DNA of 64,000 bases. It comes from Litoribrevibacter albus (lineage in GTDB: Bacteria > Pseudomonadota > Gammaproteobacteria > Pseudomonadales > Litoribrevibacteraceae). Position numbers and translations under genes: made by a program. The stretch is from assembly GCF_030159995.1 (NCBI RefSeq), contig NZ_BSNM01000003.1, positions 124,001 through 188,000 of the forward strand, written 5' to 3'. Below, in pieces: positions 1 to 10,159 of this stretch (position 1 is the stretch's first letter; every line of letters starts with the position of its first letter). The notes below the pieces were generated by a model, which was not told the DNA's origin, did no database searches, and was given only the letters and a program-made list of their open reading frames with translations.

Positions 1-133
1 CCCTCGCTGTACTCGGCATAATGTATTTGGCAATCAGTAAGAGCACTCTGGATACTTTATTTTGATCAGCGATAAAATATCCTCTCCATAACATTTCGAT
101 GTATTTATATTTGTATTTTTAGCTAGGTAGCCC

Positions 134-316
134 ATGAAAAAGATTCTTTTGTTCGGTTTGTTCGCTTCTACAGTATTAATGAATGGCTGTTCTCCTGAGG
201 TCGGGAGTAAGGCCTGGTGTGAGCTAATGGATGAAACGCCAAAAGGGGATTGGTCTATGAACGAAGCGACAGACTATGCCAAGCACTGTATTTTCAGATC
301 GGATGAAGAGAAATAA
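134..316 (+). CDS. Small lipoprotein, DUF3012 family
   Basis: A 60-residue protein of unknown function. It has a lipoprotein signal peptide: a Lys-Lys start, a hydrophobic stretch and a lipobox ending at Cys19 (LMNGC). The mature part, with SPEVGSKAWCE, PKGDW and an ADYAKHC-like end, matches the small DUF3012 family of gammaproteobacteria. Three cysteines remain after the signal peptide's Cys is lipidated or counted in. It stands alone, with 145 bp to the next gene, so the neighbours do not hint at its job. Family call is by recognition of the conserved short pattern; function unknown. Confidence 0.75.
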   Translation: MKKILLFGLFASTVLMNGCSPEVGSKAWCELMDETPKGDWSMNEATDYAKHCIFRSDEEK

Positions 317-461
317 GCGTCTACAATCACTCTTCAAGATCACAACGGATCTTCTTTCTTAATACGAATTGGTTAAAAAACTGTCACCTTCTACCAATGC
401 GTTCAAAGCCTGACATCCAGTAGTATCGTACTTCTTTCGTAGAAGAAGTAAGGATGTGGCT

Positions 462-1340
462 ATGACGCCTTCACAATTTGTCCGATCCGATGATGTGGTG
501 TTAGCCGTCTACACTTGGGGTTCCAGAAGTGAGGATCAGAACAAACCAGTGGTTGTTCTGGTACACGGTTACCCAGACAGTGCAGAGGTCTGGACTCAGG
601 TGGCCGAGCAGTTATCGGAACACTTCTTTGTGGTGGCGTATGATGTTCGGGGTGCCGGTCAGTCTACCGCCCCAAAGAACACCAATGGTTATCAATTGGA
701 GTATCTGGTTCAGGACCTTGCAGCCGTTGTAGATGCAATCAGCCCTGATCAGCCAATTCATCTCGTCGGGCATGATTGGGGGAGTCTGCAGAGCTGGGAA
801 GCTGTCATGTCTGAGCGTTTGTATGGACGCATTGCGTCCTTTAGCACAGGAACACCAGCACTGGATCACGCGGCAATGTGGTTCCGACGTCATCTACAAA
901 CTCCAACACTGAATAATCTTCTGACCTTAGGATCGCAGGTTCTGGGTTCTTCTTACATGCTGATATTCCAGCTCCCATTATTGCCCGAAGCCTATTGGCA
1001 GGTTCTGGTTGGTCGAAATTGGTCACGAATTCTAGGCTGGCTGGAGGGTATACAGTCTTCGCCATCAAACACTCAAACCGAGGATGGTGTTAATGGGTTG
1101 AACTTATACCGGGCGAATGTCTTGCCTAAGTTGATGAATCCAAACCCGAGAAGGGTAGAACTACCGGTTAATCTGATGTTGATGACTAATGACCGCTTTG
1201 TGCCGGAACGTGTCTTTGATGGCATTGAAGAATGGGTGCCTCAGTTATACAGAACGCATATAGATGCTGGACACTGGGCACCTTTATCGCATCCGAGAGA
1301 AATGTCGGCGGTGATTACAGAGTTTGTTTATAGTCTCTGA
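462..1340 (+). CDS. Alpha/beta hydrolase, epoxide-hydrolase-like
   Basis: A 292-residue alpha/beta-hydrolase. The oxyanion motif VHGYPDS lies near residue 35. The nucleophile elbow GHDWGS near residue 105 carries Asp instead of Ser, as in epoxide hydrolases and haloalkane dehalogenases. The likely acid is in MTNDRFVP and the catalytic His in DAGHWAP near residue 270. No signal peptide, so cytoplasmic. The ATG at 462 is preferred over an in-frame GTG at 456 because the AAGGA at 450-454 is spaced for it. The Asp nucleophile argues against a simple carboxylesterase; the substrate cannot be read from sequence. Confidence 0.82.
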   Translation: MTPSQFVRSDDVVLAVYTWGSRSEDQNKPVVVLVHGYPDSAEVWTQVAEQLSEHFFVVAYDVRGAGQSTAPKNTNGYQLEYLVQDLAAVVDAISPDQPIHLVGHDWGSLQSWEAVMSERLYGRIASFSTGTPALDHAAMWFRRHLQTPTLNNLLTLGSQVLGSSYMLIFQLPLLPEAYWQVLVGRNWSRILGWLEGIQSSPSNTQTEDGVNGLNLYRANVLPKLMNPNPRRVELPVNLMLMTNDRFVPERVFDGIEEWVPQLYRTHIDAGHWAPLSHPREMSAVITEFVYSL

Positions 1341-1367
1341 AAATCATGAAAACCTGAAGCAGATAAG

Positions 1368-1399
1368 AAAACGGGGTAATACTGAATTACCCCGTTTTT
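1368..1399. terminator. Bidirectional intrinsic terminator
   Basis: Perfect 13-bp arms AAAACGGGGTAAT and ATTACCCCGTTTT around a 5-nt loop, with A and T tracts on both sides. It sits between the convergent hydrolase and yihG genes and can stop transcription from both. Confidence 0.85.
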
Positions 1400-1422
1400 G
1401 TTATGCGTCCAGAAGGATTAAA

Positions 1423-2355
1423 TCACCCCGCCAGATCGTGGCGTTTAAGTGATTTCCTTTCTTCGTGTTCTAGCAGCATTTGATCAATTTGACGATCTTT
1501 GTCTTGCCACAATCGTGTTACCCACTGTTGAACTTCAAGTTTTAGCTCAGCATCCGCTTGATAGTCGCCTTGGCTGAAGTGCTTGGGAATCGGGATGTCT
1601 TCGACACGAACTAAAATGTCATCGACTCGACCACACATCATGTCCCAGAAAGTAGGGGTGTGATTGGGGTAAACGATGGTGACATTGCTCAGGGAGCTAA
1701 ATTTGTCACCCAGTGCCTGGATGGTGAAGGCAATGCCTCCGGCTTTAGGTTTTAGCAAATGCTTGTAGGGTGATCCCTGTGTTTTGTGTTTGGCTGGCGT
1801 GTAGCGTGTACCTTCCATGAAGTTCATCACGCTGGTTGGCACATAAGAAAACTTTTCGCAGGCTTTCTGCGTTTCTTTGATGTCTTCACCGGCCTTTTCT
1901 GGGTATTTTTCCAGATAGGCTTTTGAATATCGACGCATGAAAGGAAAGTCCAGCGCCCACCAGGCTTGACCAACAATCGGTAAGTAGCCCAATTCCTTTT
2001 TGATGAAGAATTTAAGTAACGGCACTTTGTTCAGATACATGTGGTAGAGCACAAAAATGTCGACCCAACTCTGATGGTTTGCGGTGATCAGATACCACTC
2101 ATCATGTTTTAGATTCTTTGTACCTTCTATGTGCCATTTGGGTTGGTATACCCAGTTAATCCACCAAAGGATGCCTTCGATCCAAGTTGCTGCGATCATA
2201 ACAATGGAGGTGTTAACCCAACGCTTTAATCCTGCGGTCGGCATGAAAAAACGCAATATAATACAGCTGAATAAGAACACACCGAGAAATACTGTGTGAG
2301 CCAGTAATGCTAGGGCACTGACGATCCCTACGATTTGATCAATCAATCTATTCAT
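1423..2355 (-). CDS. yihG: YihG-type membrane acyltransferase (PlsC family)
   Basis: A 310-residue PlsC-type glycerophospholipid acyltransferase, the same length as E. coli YihG. It has a hydrophobic N-terminal segment (about residues 8-38) and a second one near 50-70. Acyltransferase motif I (NHxxxxD) is NHQSWVD at 93-99, and the phosphate-binding EGTR is at 181-184. The LDFPFMRRYSKAYL stretch is typical of the YihG/AcpP-dependent subgroup. Expected role: transfer of an acyl chain to lysophospholipid at the inner membrane. Monocistronic, with a degenerate 22-bp tandem repeat just upstream of the start. Confidence 0.85.
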   Translation of the reverse strand: MNRLIDQIVGIVSALALLAHTVFLGVFLFSCIILRFFMPTAGLKRWVNTSIVMIAATWIEGILWWINWVYQPKWHIEGTKNLKHDEWYLITANHQSWVDIFVLYHMYLNKVPLLKFFIKKELGYLPIVGQAWWALDFPFMRRYSKAYLEKYPEKAGEDIKETQKACEKFSYVPTSVMNFMEGTRYTPAKHKTQGSPYKHLLKPKAGGIAFTIQALGDKFSSLSNVTIVYPNHTPTFWDMMCGRVDDILVRVEDIPIPKHFSQGDYQADAELKLEVQQWVTRLWQDKDRQIDQMLLEHEERKSLKRHDLAG

Positions 2356-2368
2356 TTGGCACTCTTAT

Positions 2369-2424
2369 GTTTTTACTGGATAGTTTTTGTGTTTTTACTG
2401 GGCTGTCCATATGTTTTTACCGGA
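2369..2424. repeat. Three 22-bp degenerate tandem repeats
   Basis: The core GTTTTTACTGGA recurs at 2369, 2391 and 2413, as GTTTTTACTGGA, GTTTTTACTGGG and GTTTTTACCGGA, exactly 22 bp apart. A weaker fourth unit may begin near 2435. The array lies 14-69 bp upstream of the yihG start, where its promoter should be. The spacing of about two helical turns would suit a protein read on one DNA face, but slipped-strand duplication is an equally good explanation. Confidence 0.7.
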
Positions 2425-2684
2425 CAGTCTTTATGATTTTGCGGCATGTTCTCACAGCCTATACAAAAAAGTAAATTATCTGATCGCTATAAGGTAGATA
2501 ACTTTTCACTATGAGAGTTGTCTCAAGCCATTTGGGGCGTTCGTATGTAAAAACCGGCCGAAAGCCCTAGTACTCTGGTATTAAAATCCTGATTCTTAGT
2601 CAGGATTAAAATCTTAACTATAGAGTATGGAATATGAGGTGTTTAGGTTAAAATGCCGCTTCCACAAAAAGGTGAGTTGTTCTG
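2425..2684. other. Intergenic region upstream of mntP, with a hairpin
   Basis: AT-rich spacer between the divergent yihG and mntP genes. It holds a perfect 8-bp hairpin, AATCCTGA at 2585-2592 and TCAGGATT at 2600-2607, with a 7-nt loop, about 80 nt before mntP. AAAGGTGAG at 2669-2677 is the mntP ribosome-binding site. I could not identify the yybP-ykoY manganese riboswitch that precedes E. coli mntP: the GGGGAGUAG signature is absent. Confidence 0.5.
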
Positions 2685-3221
2685 ATGATTGAAGTACTCG
2701 TAATGGCGGTTGCCTTGAGCATGGATGCATTTGCAGTGTCCATTGGTTTAGGGGCAAAGCATTCCGTTCAAAAACGAAAATTGGCGTTTCTGGCTGCCGC
2801 CTATTTTGGTGTTTTCCAGGGAGTAATGCCGTTAATTGGATATCTCGGCGGCCAAGGTGTTCTTGGATGGGTGGAAGCCTATGCACCATGGATTGCGTTT
2901 GCACTGCTGTTATTCATCGGCGGCAAGATGATCTATGAAGCCTTGTCGGAAGGTATCGAAGAAGACATCGCTCAAATTACCCAACGTGTAATGTTGATGC
3001 TAGCTATTGCGACCAGCATTGATGCCATGGCGGCCGGGTTTGCTCTAACTGTGATGGAAGTGAACCCATTTATTTCCTGTCTGATTATTGCTGTAACCAC
3101 GGCCATCTTCAGTTTCGCCGGTGTTTATATCGGTGATAAAAGCGGTACTTGGTTGGAGAGCAAAGCGGAACTACTGGGTGGCGTGGTGTTGATTCTGATC
3201 GGCTTTAAGATGCTGATGTAA
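2685..3221 (+). CDS. mntP: Manganese efflux pump MntP
   Basis: A 178-residue inner-membrane protein with six predicted hydrophobic helices in two repeats, the MntP (formerly YebN) architecture and length. The two conserved Asp residues that line the pathway are visible in homologous helices: Asp14 in LSMDAFAVS and Asp113 in TSIDAMAAG. Known role: export of Mn(II) to prevent manganese toxicity. It is single-gene, with a good Shine-Dalgarno (AAGGTGAG) nine bases before ATG. It converges with cbiX across a long inverted repeat. Confidence 0.93.
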   Translation: MIEVLVMAVALSMDAFAVSIGLGAKHSVQKRKLAFLAAAYFGVFQGVMPLIGYLGGQGVLGWVEAYAPWIAFALLLFIGGKMIYEALSEGIEEDIAQITQRVMLMLAIATSIDAMAAGFALTVMEVNPFISCLIIAVTTAIFSFAGVYIGDKSGTWLESKAELLGGVVLILIGFKMLM

Positions 3222-3255
3222 ATAGATTTCTGTTATCGAAGCTAAGAGAATGGAT

Positions 3256-3341
3256 ATCCTATTCAGATAAAGCGGATTCGTTGTTTGAGCAGTGCGTTTT
3301 TTGCACTGCGAGTTTCGAAGTAGCGATACTCTGAATAGGAT
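3256..3341. repeat. 86-bp nested inverted repeat between mntP and cbiX
   Basis: Perfect 12-bp outer arms ATCCTATTCAGA (3256-3267) and TCTGAATAGGAT (3330-3341) enclose a second perfect stem, GCAGTGC (3289-3295) and GCACTGC (3303-3309), with a T-rich loop. The intervening arms pair partly (TTCG with CGAA). The whole element can fold as one long imperfect hairpin. It may act as a shared terminator for two convergent genes, but there is no terminal T tract, so a mobile-repeat origin is also possible. Confidence 0.6.
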
Positions 3342-3362
3342 GTGCATTCAACGCACGATCAA

Positions 3363-4565
3363 TTAATTTCTCTTACAGGTCGGAACGCCTTCCCGTTCCG
3401 CTTTTACTGCCTTCTCTTCATCAATGATGTGTTGCGGGAACTGTCCCATAAAGCAGCAACATACATTGTCATTAATCATAGTTCTTGGCCCGTGCGGGTG
3501 ACCAATATGCTTGTAGGGTGCATGGTGATGACCGTGTGAATGGTCATGGCTATGAGAGTGTCCGTGATCGTGATCATGAGAATGCCCGTGATCATGACTG
3601 TGTGAGTGATTATGACTGTGTGAGTGATCATGCGAGTGCGAATGGCTGTGATCATGTCCATGATCATGAGTATGAGCAGCTTCGCCTTCCGGCTTAAACT
3701 CCGCATGATGGTGATGAACGTCCACTTCGCCACGAGCCAAACGTGCTTTGAAATCTTCCATCAAACTTAAAGCCGGCGCAGGGCCAGAAATGGTTTCATT
3801 GATGCGTTCGATGAAAGTATTGATCACATGTTCCTGATCTCGAAGGTAATCCGCTTTGAGGAATTGAATGTCAGGATTCTCTTCCGCTACTTTGTCTACA
3901 TAGCCATGAATACGATCGATCAGTTTGCCGCCGAATAAGAAATAAGGCGCAACCACAATCTTTTTGAAGCCCAGCTTAACGGCCATTTCTAAACCGCGAC
4001 CCACAGACGGGTAAGTCACGCCAGAATAGACAGTTTCAGACCAACCAAAGCCAAGATTTTCTGAGACAATTCGAGTCAATTTTGCAGCTTCGGCATTGGC
4101 TTCTGTCACAGATGTTCCACGGCCGACAACCACCAACATGGTGTCATAAAGGTCACCAGTTTTCGGTGTTTCTGTTAGCCCTAATGCGTCCAAGATACGA
4201 GTCTGGAAAGCCGTGATCATTTCATCGTGAAGGCCAAGCTCTTTACCGTATTCGATGGTTAAACCCGGGTGCTTTTCCATGTAGGTGGTCAGCACTGAAG
4301 GTATGTCATTTTGAGCATGAGTTGCTGCGAATAACATCCCTGGTACGGCGTAAATGGTTTTCACGCCACTATCGACCAACTTATCCAACGCCATGTGAAT
4401 GTTTGGCGCAGAATATTCGAGGAAACCGTACTCAACATTTAATGACGGATAGCGTGCTCTAAGGCCCGAAGCCAGTAAGCTAAACTCTTTTTCAGCGATC
4501 TTTGCGCGACTGCCATGACCGCAAATTAAAACGCCCGCGTCCTTAGGTAAATCCGTCAATTTCAT
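3363..4565 (-). CDS. cbiX: Sirohydrochlorin cobaltochelatase CbiX, two-domain with His-rich tail
   Basis: A 400-residue CbiX-type chelatase that inserts Co(II) into sirohydrochlorin in the early-insertion route to B12. Two chelatase-fold halves are visible. The first has ICGHGSRAK near residue 15 and a catalytic-type His in AATHAQNDIP near 85. The second spans about 140-270 with VVVGRGTS and VAPYFLFGG. A strongly His/Asp/Ser-rich stretch follows (about 285-350), probably a metal store. The C-terminal segment has a Cys triplet (NVCCCFMG). It is divergent from cobW. A ferro- or nickel-chelatase role cannot be excluded, but the B12 neighbourhood favours cobalt. Confidence 0.88.
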   Translation of the reverse strand: MKLTDLPKDAGVLICGHGSRAKIAEKEFSLLASGLRARYPSLNVEYGFLEYSAPNIHMALDKLVDSGVKTIYAVPGMLFAATHAQNDIPSVLTTYMEKHPGLTIEYGKELGLHDEMITAFQTRILDALGLTETPKTGDLYDTMLVVVGRGTSVTEANAEAAKLTRIVSENLGFGWSETVYSGVTYPSVGRGLEMAVKLGFKKIVVAPYFLFGGKLIDRIHGYVDKVAEENPDIQFLKADYLRDQEHVINTFIERINETISGPAPALSLMEDFKARLARGEVDVHHHHAEFKPEGEAAHTHDHGHDHSHSHSHDHSHSHNHSHSHDHGHSHDHDHGHSHSHDHSHGHHHAPYKHIGHPHGPRTMINDNVCCCFMGQFPQHIIDEEKAVKAEREGVPTCKRN

Positions 4566-4725
4566 TGGTTTCTTCTCTTATTAATTTTGTCTATAGCCTA
4601 GCTAAAGTGGCGGGATTATGGCGATTTTTTATGCATGATAAAAGCGGAATTCGGCAAATCGGTCTAAGTGGTACTCGGAAAGTGATTACTCTTGGACGCT
4701 TTTTCTTTATACTTTGCGGCTCGAT

Positions 4726-4912
4726 TTTAGGTTCCTTCGGGATTAATAGGGAACATCATGTTGTTTGAGTCCAAACAACGCAATGATGGCTGTCCCCGCA
4801 ACTGTATGCAGTTAGCTACGATCAAATAGACCACTGGTTTTGAGAACGATTGAACTCAACTGGGAAGGTGATCAAAGCGTCAGAGCTGTGAGCCAGTAGA
4901 CCTGCCTTGATC
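4726..4912 (+). promoter_or_regulatory. Cobalamin (B12) riboswitch
   Basis: The conserved blocks are in order: GGTTCC..GGGAAC paired stem (4730-4753), the core GCTGTCCCCGCAACTGT (about 4789-4805), CCACTG (4831-4836), GGGAAGG (4862-4868), and the B12 box AGCCAGTAGACCTGCC (4891-4906). It lies about 185 nt before cobW, so it should repress the cobW-cobN-cobQ-cbiB-cobC operon when adenosylcobalamin is abundant. The spacer from 4913 to 5095 holds the expression platform; I see GTTG/CAAC pairing at about 4923-4940 but no clear terminator, so the mode of control is open. Confidence 0.93.
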
Positions 4913-5095
4913 GATAAACCGGTTGTCGGGGATTGCAACTAGGGCTGATCTTAAGGTTTTCCTTTCTTTTGCATAAGAGTCGTTCTTTTCTCTTGTGTGC
5001 TTATCGGCTTAGTCTTTTTCCGTCTATTTTATTTACGACATGTATTTATCACATGTACTGATGATTTAAGCGCTTCGTACTGAAGAGGACTCGCC

Positions 5096-6172
5096 ATGCA
5101 ATTGAAAAAAATTCCCGCCACTGTGGTTACTGGTTTTTTAGGAAGCGGTAAAACGACTCTGTTATCCAATGTATTGAAGCAAGCCCAAGGCAAGCGTATT
5201 GCCGTTATTGTGAACGAGTTTGGTGAGTTGGACATCGATGCGGATCTATTACGAAGCTGTCCTCTGGATTGTGAAGACGAAAACGCACAACCGGCAACAG
5301 GTCAGGATGGAATTTACGAGCTGGCCAATGGCTGTATCTGCTGTACGGTGGAAGAAGAGTTTCTGCCGGTAATGAAGCAGTTGGTGGAGCGTCGTGATGA
5401 CATCGACCATATCCTGATTGAAACCTCAGGTTTGGCTCTTCCTAAACCATTAGTTCAGGCGTTCAACTGGCCTGAGATCAAACAGCATTGCACCGTTGAT
5501 GCCGTGATTACTGTGATCGATGGCCCTGCAGTAGCTGACGGTCGTTTTGCACATGATACCGATCTGGTTCAACAACAACGCTTGGCGGATGAAAACCTGG
5601 ATCATGATCCGAGCTTGAAAGAGTTGTTGGACGATCAGCTAAGTGCTGCAGATTTGGTGGCTGTCAGTAAAAACGATCTATTGGATGAAGCCCAACGCAA
5701 GCAGGTGGAAGCGGTTGTATCTGCCCGTGTTCCAGAAGCGGTGAAAACCATCTACACCAGCAACGGTGAAGTGGCGTTGGATGTGTTGATGGGCATTGAA
5801 TCCGCTGCGGAAGAACGTATTGATCACGTTCATACCCACCACGATCACCACCATGAACATGGCGAGCATCACGAACACGCACACGATCACTTTGATTCTT
5901 TTGTGATTAGCTTGGGCGAAGTGCAAGGTGATGCGTTGCAAAGCATTTTGAAAGACCTAATTGCCGAGAAGAATATCTTCCGAGCTAAAGGTTTTGCCGC
6001 GTTACCGGGTAAACCTATGCGTCAGGTGTTACAGGCGGTAGGTAAGCGTTTAGACGTACACTTTGATCGGCTTTGGACACAAGATGAACCGCGTAAAACC
6101 CAGCTGGTGTTCATCGGTAAAGGCATTGAAAAAGCCGAGATCGAAGCGGCGCTTCGTAAAGCCGAAGTTTAG
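5096..6172 (+). CDS. cobW: CobW family GTPase metallochaperone
   Basis: A 358-residue G3E GTPase of the COG0523/CobW family. The P-loop GFLGSGKTT is at 13-21. The metal-binding CxCC motif (Cys80, Cys82, Cys83, in GCICC) precedes the EEE segment. The ESxG-like switch is ETSGLALP near 108. SKND at 190-193 is the guanine-specificity motif. A His-rich loop (about 243-265) probably binds metal, followed by the C-terminal CobW domain. Inferred role: delivery of Co(II) to the CobN-type chelatase encoded 26 bp downstream. First gene after the B12 riboswitch. GAGGA Shine-Dalgarno before ATG. Confidence 0.93.
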   Translation: MQLKKIPATVVTGFLGSGKTTLLSNVLKQAQGKRIAVIVNEFGELDIDADLLRSCPLDCEDENAQPATGQDGIYELANGCICCTVEEEFLPVMKQLVERRDDIDHILIETSGLALPKPLVQAFNWPEIKQHCTVDAVITVIDGPAVADGRFAHDTDLVQQQRLADENLDHDPSLKELLDDQLSAADLVAVSKNDLLDEAQRKQVEAVVSARVPEAVKTIYTSNGEVALDVLMGIESAAEERIDHVHTHHDHHHEHGEHHEHAHDHFDSFVISLGEVQGDALQSILKDLIAEKNIFRAKGFAALPGKPMRQVLQAVGKRLDVHFDRLWTQDEPRKTQLVFIGKGIEKAEIEAALRKAEV

Positions 6173-6198
6173 TTCCAGTTAGCTGACTTGATTTCCTG

Positions 6199-9100
6199 AT
6201 GCACTTATTCGCAGCACAACCTGGCGGGTTTAACGACGAAGAGGGGATTGTTGATCTTCAGCAAACCCCTGCCGATTTAGTGATTCTTTCTGCGGCTGAT
6301 AGTACCTTGGCTGCGCTCGCCAATACCGCCGAATCCCTTCCTGACGATTATCCTTCGTTACGCCTTGCGAATTGGATGAATCTTACCAAACCGGCTGCGC
6401 TGGATTTGTATGTCGATAAGGTGATTGATCATGCCAAGGTGGTGATAGTTTCCGTGCTTGGCGGCGAAAACTACTGGCCTTACGGTGTGGAACAACTGAT
6501 TAATTGGGCAAATGGTGGTCGAGACCGGGTGTTGGTGCTGGTGCCCGGCGATGACGCATTGGATGAATCGTTGATGCGTCAATCCACGATAGATTACGAA
6601 GTTGTGTTTCAGATTTGGCGTTACCTTCGTGAAGGTGGCGCGGTTAACTTTCAGCAGTTCTATCGCTATATAGCTTCGGAATTCTTTTCAGATAAATCAC
6701 AAGATCAGAACACGCCTTGGCAAGCGCCTCGACCTTTGCCTCATTGTTTGCTCTATGCACCGGCTTGGTTAGATTTAAAAGGAGAGCAAATCAATGGGGT
6801 CAGAGTAAAAACTTCTGATCCCATTGATTCCTCTGATCTGATTGGTTCTTCTGTAAATAGCCAGGCAACCTATCAGGATTGGCAACGGCATTGGCGTCAA
6901 AGAGACGAGCTGAACTCTAAGCCTGTCGCCGTGGTGTTGTTTTATCGCAGCCATTTGCAATCCGCTAATACTGCGATGTTTGATCAACTCATTGCGCTCT
7001 TGTCTGAACAAGGTTTGAATCCACTGCCTGTAGCCATAGCCTCGTTAAAAGATAACGAGTCTTTGGCCTTGGTGAATGCCTTGATTGAGCAGAGCAACGC
7101 CTCAGTCATCATCAACACCACTGGCTTTGCCTCCAACCGGACGGAATCACCGGATTTATCGTCACAACCAACCGTCTTTCAATCGCCGTTTGATGCGGAC
7201 ATTCCTGTGTTGCAATTGGTGCTTTCCAGCTCCACTGAAGAAGATTGGCAAGCTTACAGCCAGGGCCTGAGAAGCCGGGATATCGCCATGCAGGTGGTGT
7301 TGCCTGAGATGGATGGTCGGGTCATCACCCGTGCAGTAAGTTTCAAATCGGAAGCTTGGTATTCCGAACGTTGCCAGATTTCGGTGGTGGGCTATCAACT
7401 TCATCAGGAACGGGCCTTGTTTGTGGCTCGTTTGGCAAAAGCCTATGGGGATCTGGCAAGTAAGCCAAATCACCAAAAGCGTATTGCTGTGATTCTGGCG
7501 AATTATCCAACCAAAGACGGACGCATCGGTAATGGTGTCGGTTTGGATACACCTGCATCGACCATTCATATTTTGAAGGCCTTGGAAGAGACGGACTATC
7601 CGATTCAGGATGTGCCTGAAACGGGCAACGCCTTGATTGAAGAATTGTTGGGCGCGGTCACTAACAACCCCAATACCTTGCATCAGTTACCTTGCTGGCA
7701 AAGCATCTCGACCGAAGACTACTGGCGTTATTTTTGTGAATTACCGGAAGCCTGTCAGCAGGCTGTGTTGGATCGCTGGGGCACGCCGGATCACGACCCG
7801 AAATACCGAAACGGGCGCTTGATGCTGGCAGGTATTCGTTTGGGGGAAACCTTTGTCGGGATTCAACCTGCTCGTGGGTATAACCTGGATTTGGCGGCGA
7901 ACTACCATGATCCGGATTTAATTCCCCCACACAGCTATTTGGCCTTCTACTTCTGGCTACGTCATTGTTATCAAGTCAGCGCTGTCATTCATGTGGGCAA
8001 GCACGGCAACTTGGAATGGTTGCCGGGCAAAGGGTCGGCGTTGTCGGATCAATGTTGGCCTGATATTGCTCTGGGGCCGATGCCGCATTTCTATCCCTTT
8101 ATTGTCAATGACCCGGGCGAAGGGTCGCAGGCCAAACGACGAACTCAAGCGGTGATTATCGATCATCTGATGCCGCCAATGACCAGAGCAGAAAGTTACG
8201 GTGAACTGGCCGAACTGGAAGGGCTGGTAGACGAGTATTATCAAGCTTTGGGCATGGATACTCGTCGTGAAGAGTGGTTGAAAAATGAGATCCTGAAAGC
8301 GGTTAGAGCGTCCAACCTATTACAAGAGTTGGCGGTTAAGGATCAATCCGACAATGAGCAAGTGCTAGAGCAATTAGACGCTTATCTGTGTGAGATTAAA
8401 GAAGCGCAGATTCGTCATGGACTCCACATTTTAGGTGAGCTGCCTAACCAAGATAAATTGGCCGATACGCTGGTGGCCTTGTTGCGTTTACCTCGTGGTA
8501 ACGAGTCGCACAGCCAGGGCATTTTGCATAACCTGATTGAAGATTTAGATCTTGTTGTGGACGGAGCGCTGTTTGACCCGTTCATGGCAGGCGTTGAGCC
8601 TTGGTCGGGAGACAAACCCGAATGCTTACTTCGAGTTTCAGATCAGCATTGGCGCACCGAACAAGACACAAGAGAACGTTTGGAGTTGTTGGCAAAATCC
8701 TTGGTGACCGATTACGTCTTATCTGACGTATCTTTAAATAAAAGCCATATAAGAGAAGAGTTAACCACACAACTCCCGAAAACCGCTCAACAACTTCTTT
8801 ATGCAAGAGACGTTGTTCTGAATGCGCTCAACCAAAGTGTTGAGCAGGAAATCTCGGCATTAATAAAAGGCTTGGCTGGGCAATTTGTTGAACCGGGGCC
8901 GAGCGGTGCGCCGACGCGTGGTCGTTTGGATACACTGCCAACCGGGCGTAACTTTTTCTCGGTGGATAATCGATCCATTCCTTCGCCAGCGGCGTGGGCC
9001 ATCGGGCAGAAGTCCGCCCAATCCTTGATTGAGCGGCATCTTCAGGAACATGGCGATTACCCCAAACAACTAGGGTTGTCGGTTTGGGGCACGGCCACCA

Positions 9101-10155
9101 TGCGAACAGGCGGTGATGATATTGCCCAAGCCTTTGCCTTGATGGGCATTAAGCCAATCTGGGCAGACGGTTCCCATCGGGTGATTGATTTTGAAATCGT
9201 GCCAGGAATGTTATTAGGTCGTCCGCGTGTGGATGTCACGCTTCGGGTGTCTGGTTTCTTCCGTGATGCCTTCCCGAACGTGATGCGAATTTATGACGCC
9301 GCAGTGCAGGCGTTGGCCGAATACGATGAACCGGGTACGGATAACGTCATTCAGCAAAACATCAGACAACGTCAACAAACCTTGTTGGATCAGGGGCTAT
9401 CCCCAGAAGACGCCAAACGACAAGCCAGTTACCGTGTCTTCGGTTCTAAACCCGGCGCGTATGGCGCAGGCTTGCAAGGTTTGATTGATGAACGTTGCTG
9501 GGAAACCCGGTCTGATCTCGCAGAAGCTTACTTAAACTGGGGCGGCTATGCTTATGGTGCCTCGGAAGAAAGCCGTGATGGCACCGACGCACGTGGTGCC
9601 TTCCAACATCGGTTGAGTCAGCTGGAAGCGGTGGTTCAGAATCAGGATAACCGCGAACACGATTTGTTGGATTCGGACGATTATTACCAATTCCAAGGCG
9701 GTATGACCAATGCGGTGACCGAGTTTTCAGGTCAAGAGCCGGTGGTCTATCACAACGATCACTCCAACCCGATGTCACCGAAAGTACGCACGTTGAAAGA
9801 AGAGTTGAATCGCGTCATTCGTTCCCGCTTACTGAACCCCAAATGGATTGAGGCCATGCGAGAGCACGGTTATAAAGGCGCCTTCGAAATGTCGGCCAGT
9901 GTTGATTACCTGTTTGCTTACGATGCCACGACGAATCTGATTGATGATTATCAGTATCAATATGTGGCCGATGCGCTGGTCTTTGATCAAGAAAACAAAG
10001 CCTTTATGGAACAGAACAATCCGCATGCCTTGGAAGAAATGGCCGAACGTTTATTAGAAGCAACGCAGCGTGGCTTGTGGCAAGAGCCCGGCGACTACGC
10101 GGACAAATTACAAGATCTGTTGTTAGAGATAGATCAGCAACAGGAAGGGATGTAA
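6199..10155 (+). CDS. cobN: Cobaltochelatase large subunit CobN
   Basis: A 1318-residue protein matching CobN, the porphyrin-binding subunit of the ATP-dependent cobaltochelatase that inserts cobalt into hydrogenobyrinic acid a,c-diamide in the late-insertion route. Typical signatures are the N-terminal [18 protein letters not shown], the [20 protein letters not shown] core near residue 600, and the [19 protein letters not shown] and [15 protein letters not shown] stretches. Length is normal for CobN. Co-transcribed with cobW and cobQ (4-bp gap). No cobS or cobT small subunits are in the window, so they must lie elsewhere or be replaced by other AAA/VWA proteins. Confidence 0.95.
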   Translation: MHLFAAQPGGFNDEEGIVDLQQTPADLVILSAADSTLAALANTAESLPDDYPSLRLANWMNLTKPAALDLYVDKVIDHAKVVIVSVLGGENYWPYGVEQLINWANGGRDRVLVLVPGDDALDESLMRQSTIDYEVVFQIWRYLREGGAVNFQQFYRYIASEFFSDKSQDQNTPWQAPRPLPHCLLYAPAWLDLKGEQINGVRVKTSDPIDSSDLIGSSVNSQATYQDWQRHWRQRDELNSKPVAVVLFYRSHLQSANTAMFDQLIALLSEQGLNPLPVAIASLKDNESLALVNALIEQSNASVIINTTGFASNRTESPDLSSQPTVFQSPFDADIPVLQLVLSSSTEEDWQAYSQGLRSRDIAMQVVLPEMDGRVITRAVSFKSEAWYSERCQISVVGYQLHQERALFVARLAKAYGDLASKPNHQKRIAVILANYPTKDGRIGNGVGLDTPASTIHILKALEETDYPIQDVPETGNALIEELLGAVTNNPNTLHQLPCWQSISTEDYWRYFCELPEACQQAVLDRWGTPDHDPKYRNGRLMLAGIRLGETFVGIQPARGYNLDLAANYHDPDLIPPHSYLAFYFWLRHCYQVSAVIHVGKHGNLEWLPGKGSALSDQCWPDIALGPMPHFYPFIVNDPGEGSQAKRRTQAVIIDHLMPPMTRAESYGELAELEGLVDEYYQALGMDTRREEWLKNEILKAVRASNLLQELAVKDQSDNEQVLEQLDAYLCEIKEAQIRHGLHILGELPNQDKLADTLVALLRLPRGNESHSQGILHNLIEDLDLVVDGALFDPFMAGVEPWSGDKPECLLRVSDQHWRTEQDTRERLELLAKSLVTDYVLSDVSLNKSHIREELTTQLPKTAQQLLYARDVVLNALNQSVEQEISALIKGLAGQFVEPGPSGAPTRGRLDTLPTGRNFFSVDNRSIPSPAAWAIGQKSAQSLIERHLQEHGDYPKQLGLSVWGTATMRTGGDDIAQAFALMGIKPIWADGSHRVIDFEIVPGMLLGRPRVDVTLRVSGFFRDAFPNVMRIYDAAVQALAEYDEPGTDNVIQQNIRQRQQTLLDQGLSPEDAKRQASYRVFGSKPGAYGAGLQGLIDERCWETRSDLAEAYLNWGGYAYGASEESRDGTDARGAFQHRLSQLEAVVQNQDNREHDLLDSDDYYQFQGGMTNAVTEFSGQEPVVYHNDHSNPMSPKVRTLKEELNRVIRSRLLNPKWIEAMREHGYKGAFEMSASVDYLFAYDATTNLIDDYQYQYVADALVFDQENKAFMEQNNPHALEEMAERLLEATQRGLWQEPGDYADKLQDLLLEIDQQQEGM

Positions 10156-10159
10156 AACG

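Noticed and set aside
2541-2556. TATGTAAAAACCGGCC as an inverted copy of the yihG 22-bp repeat
   Set aside because: Its reverse complement gives CCGGTTTTTAC, with the parts in a different order, so it is not a copy.
2425-2684. Manganese riboswitch (yybP-ykoY) upstream of mntP
   Set aside because: Expected from E. coli, but the conserved core could not be found; only a small hairpin is present.
3540-3680. Repeated GTGATCATG-type units read as a CRISPR-like or satellite array
   Set aside because: They are the His-Asp-His-Ser codons of the cbiX tail, with no spacers and in frame with the gene.
3476-3733. Overlapping frames rich in Ile, Thr and Met or Asp in the His-rich cbiX region
   Set aside because: They result from the low-complexity His codons read in other frames.
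4565-4768. Open frame of 67 codons upstream of cobW
   Set aside because: It runs into the B12 riboswitch, has no family pattern and no clear Shine-Dalgarno, and the DNA is explained by the riboswitch and divergent promoters.
9446-9778. Minus-strand frame of 110 codons inside cobN
   Set aside because: Shadow of the cobN coding strand without any recognisable family; the whole cobN frame is intact and conserved.
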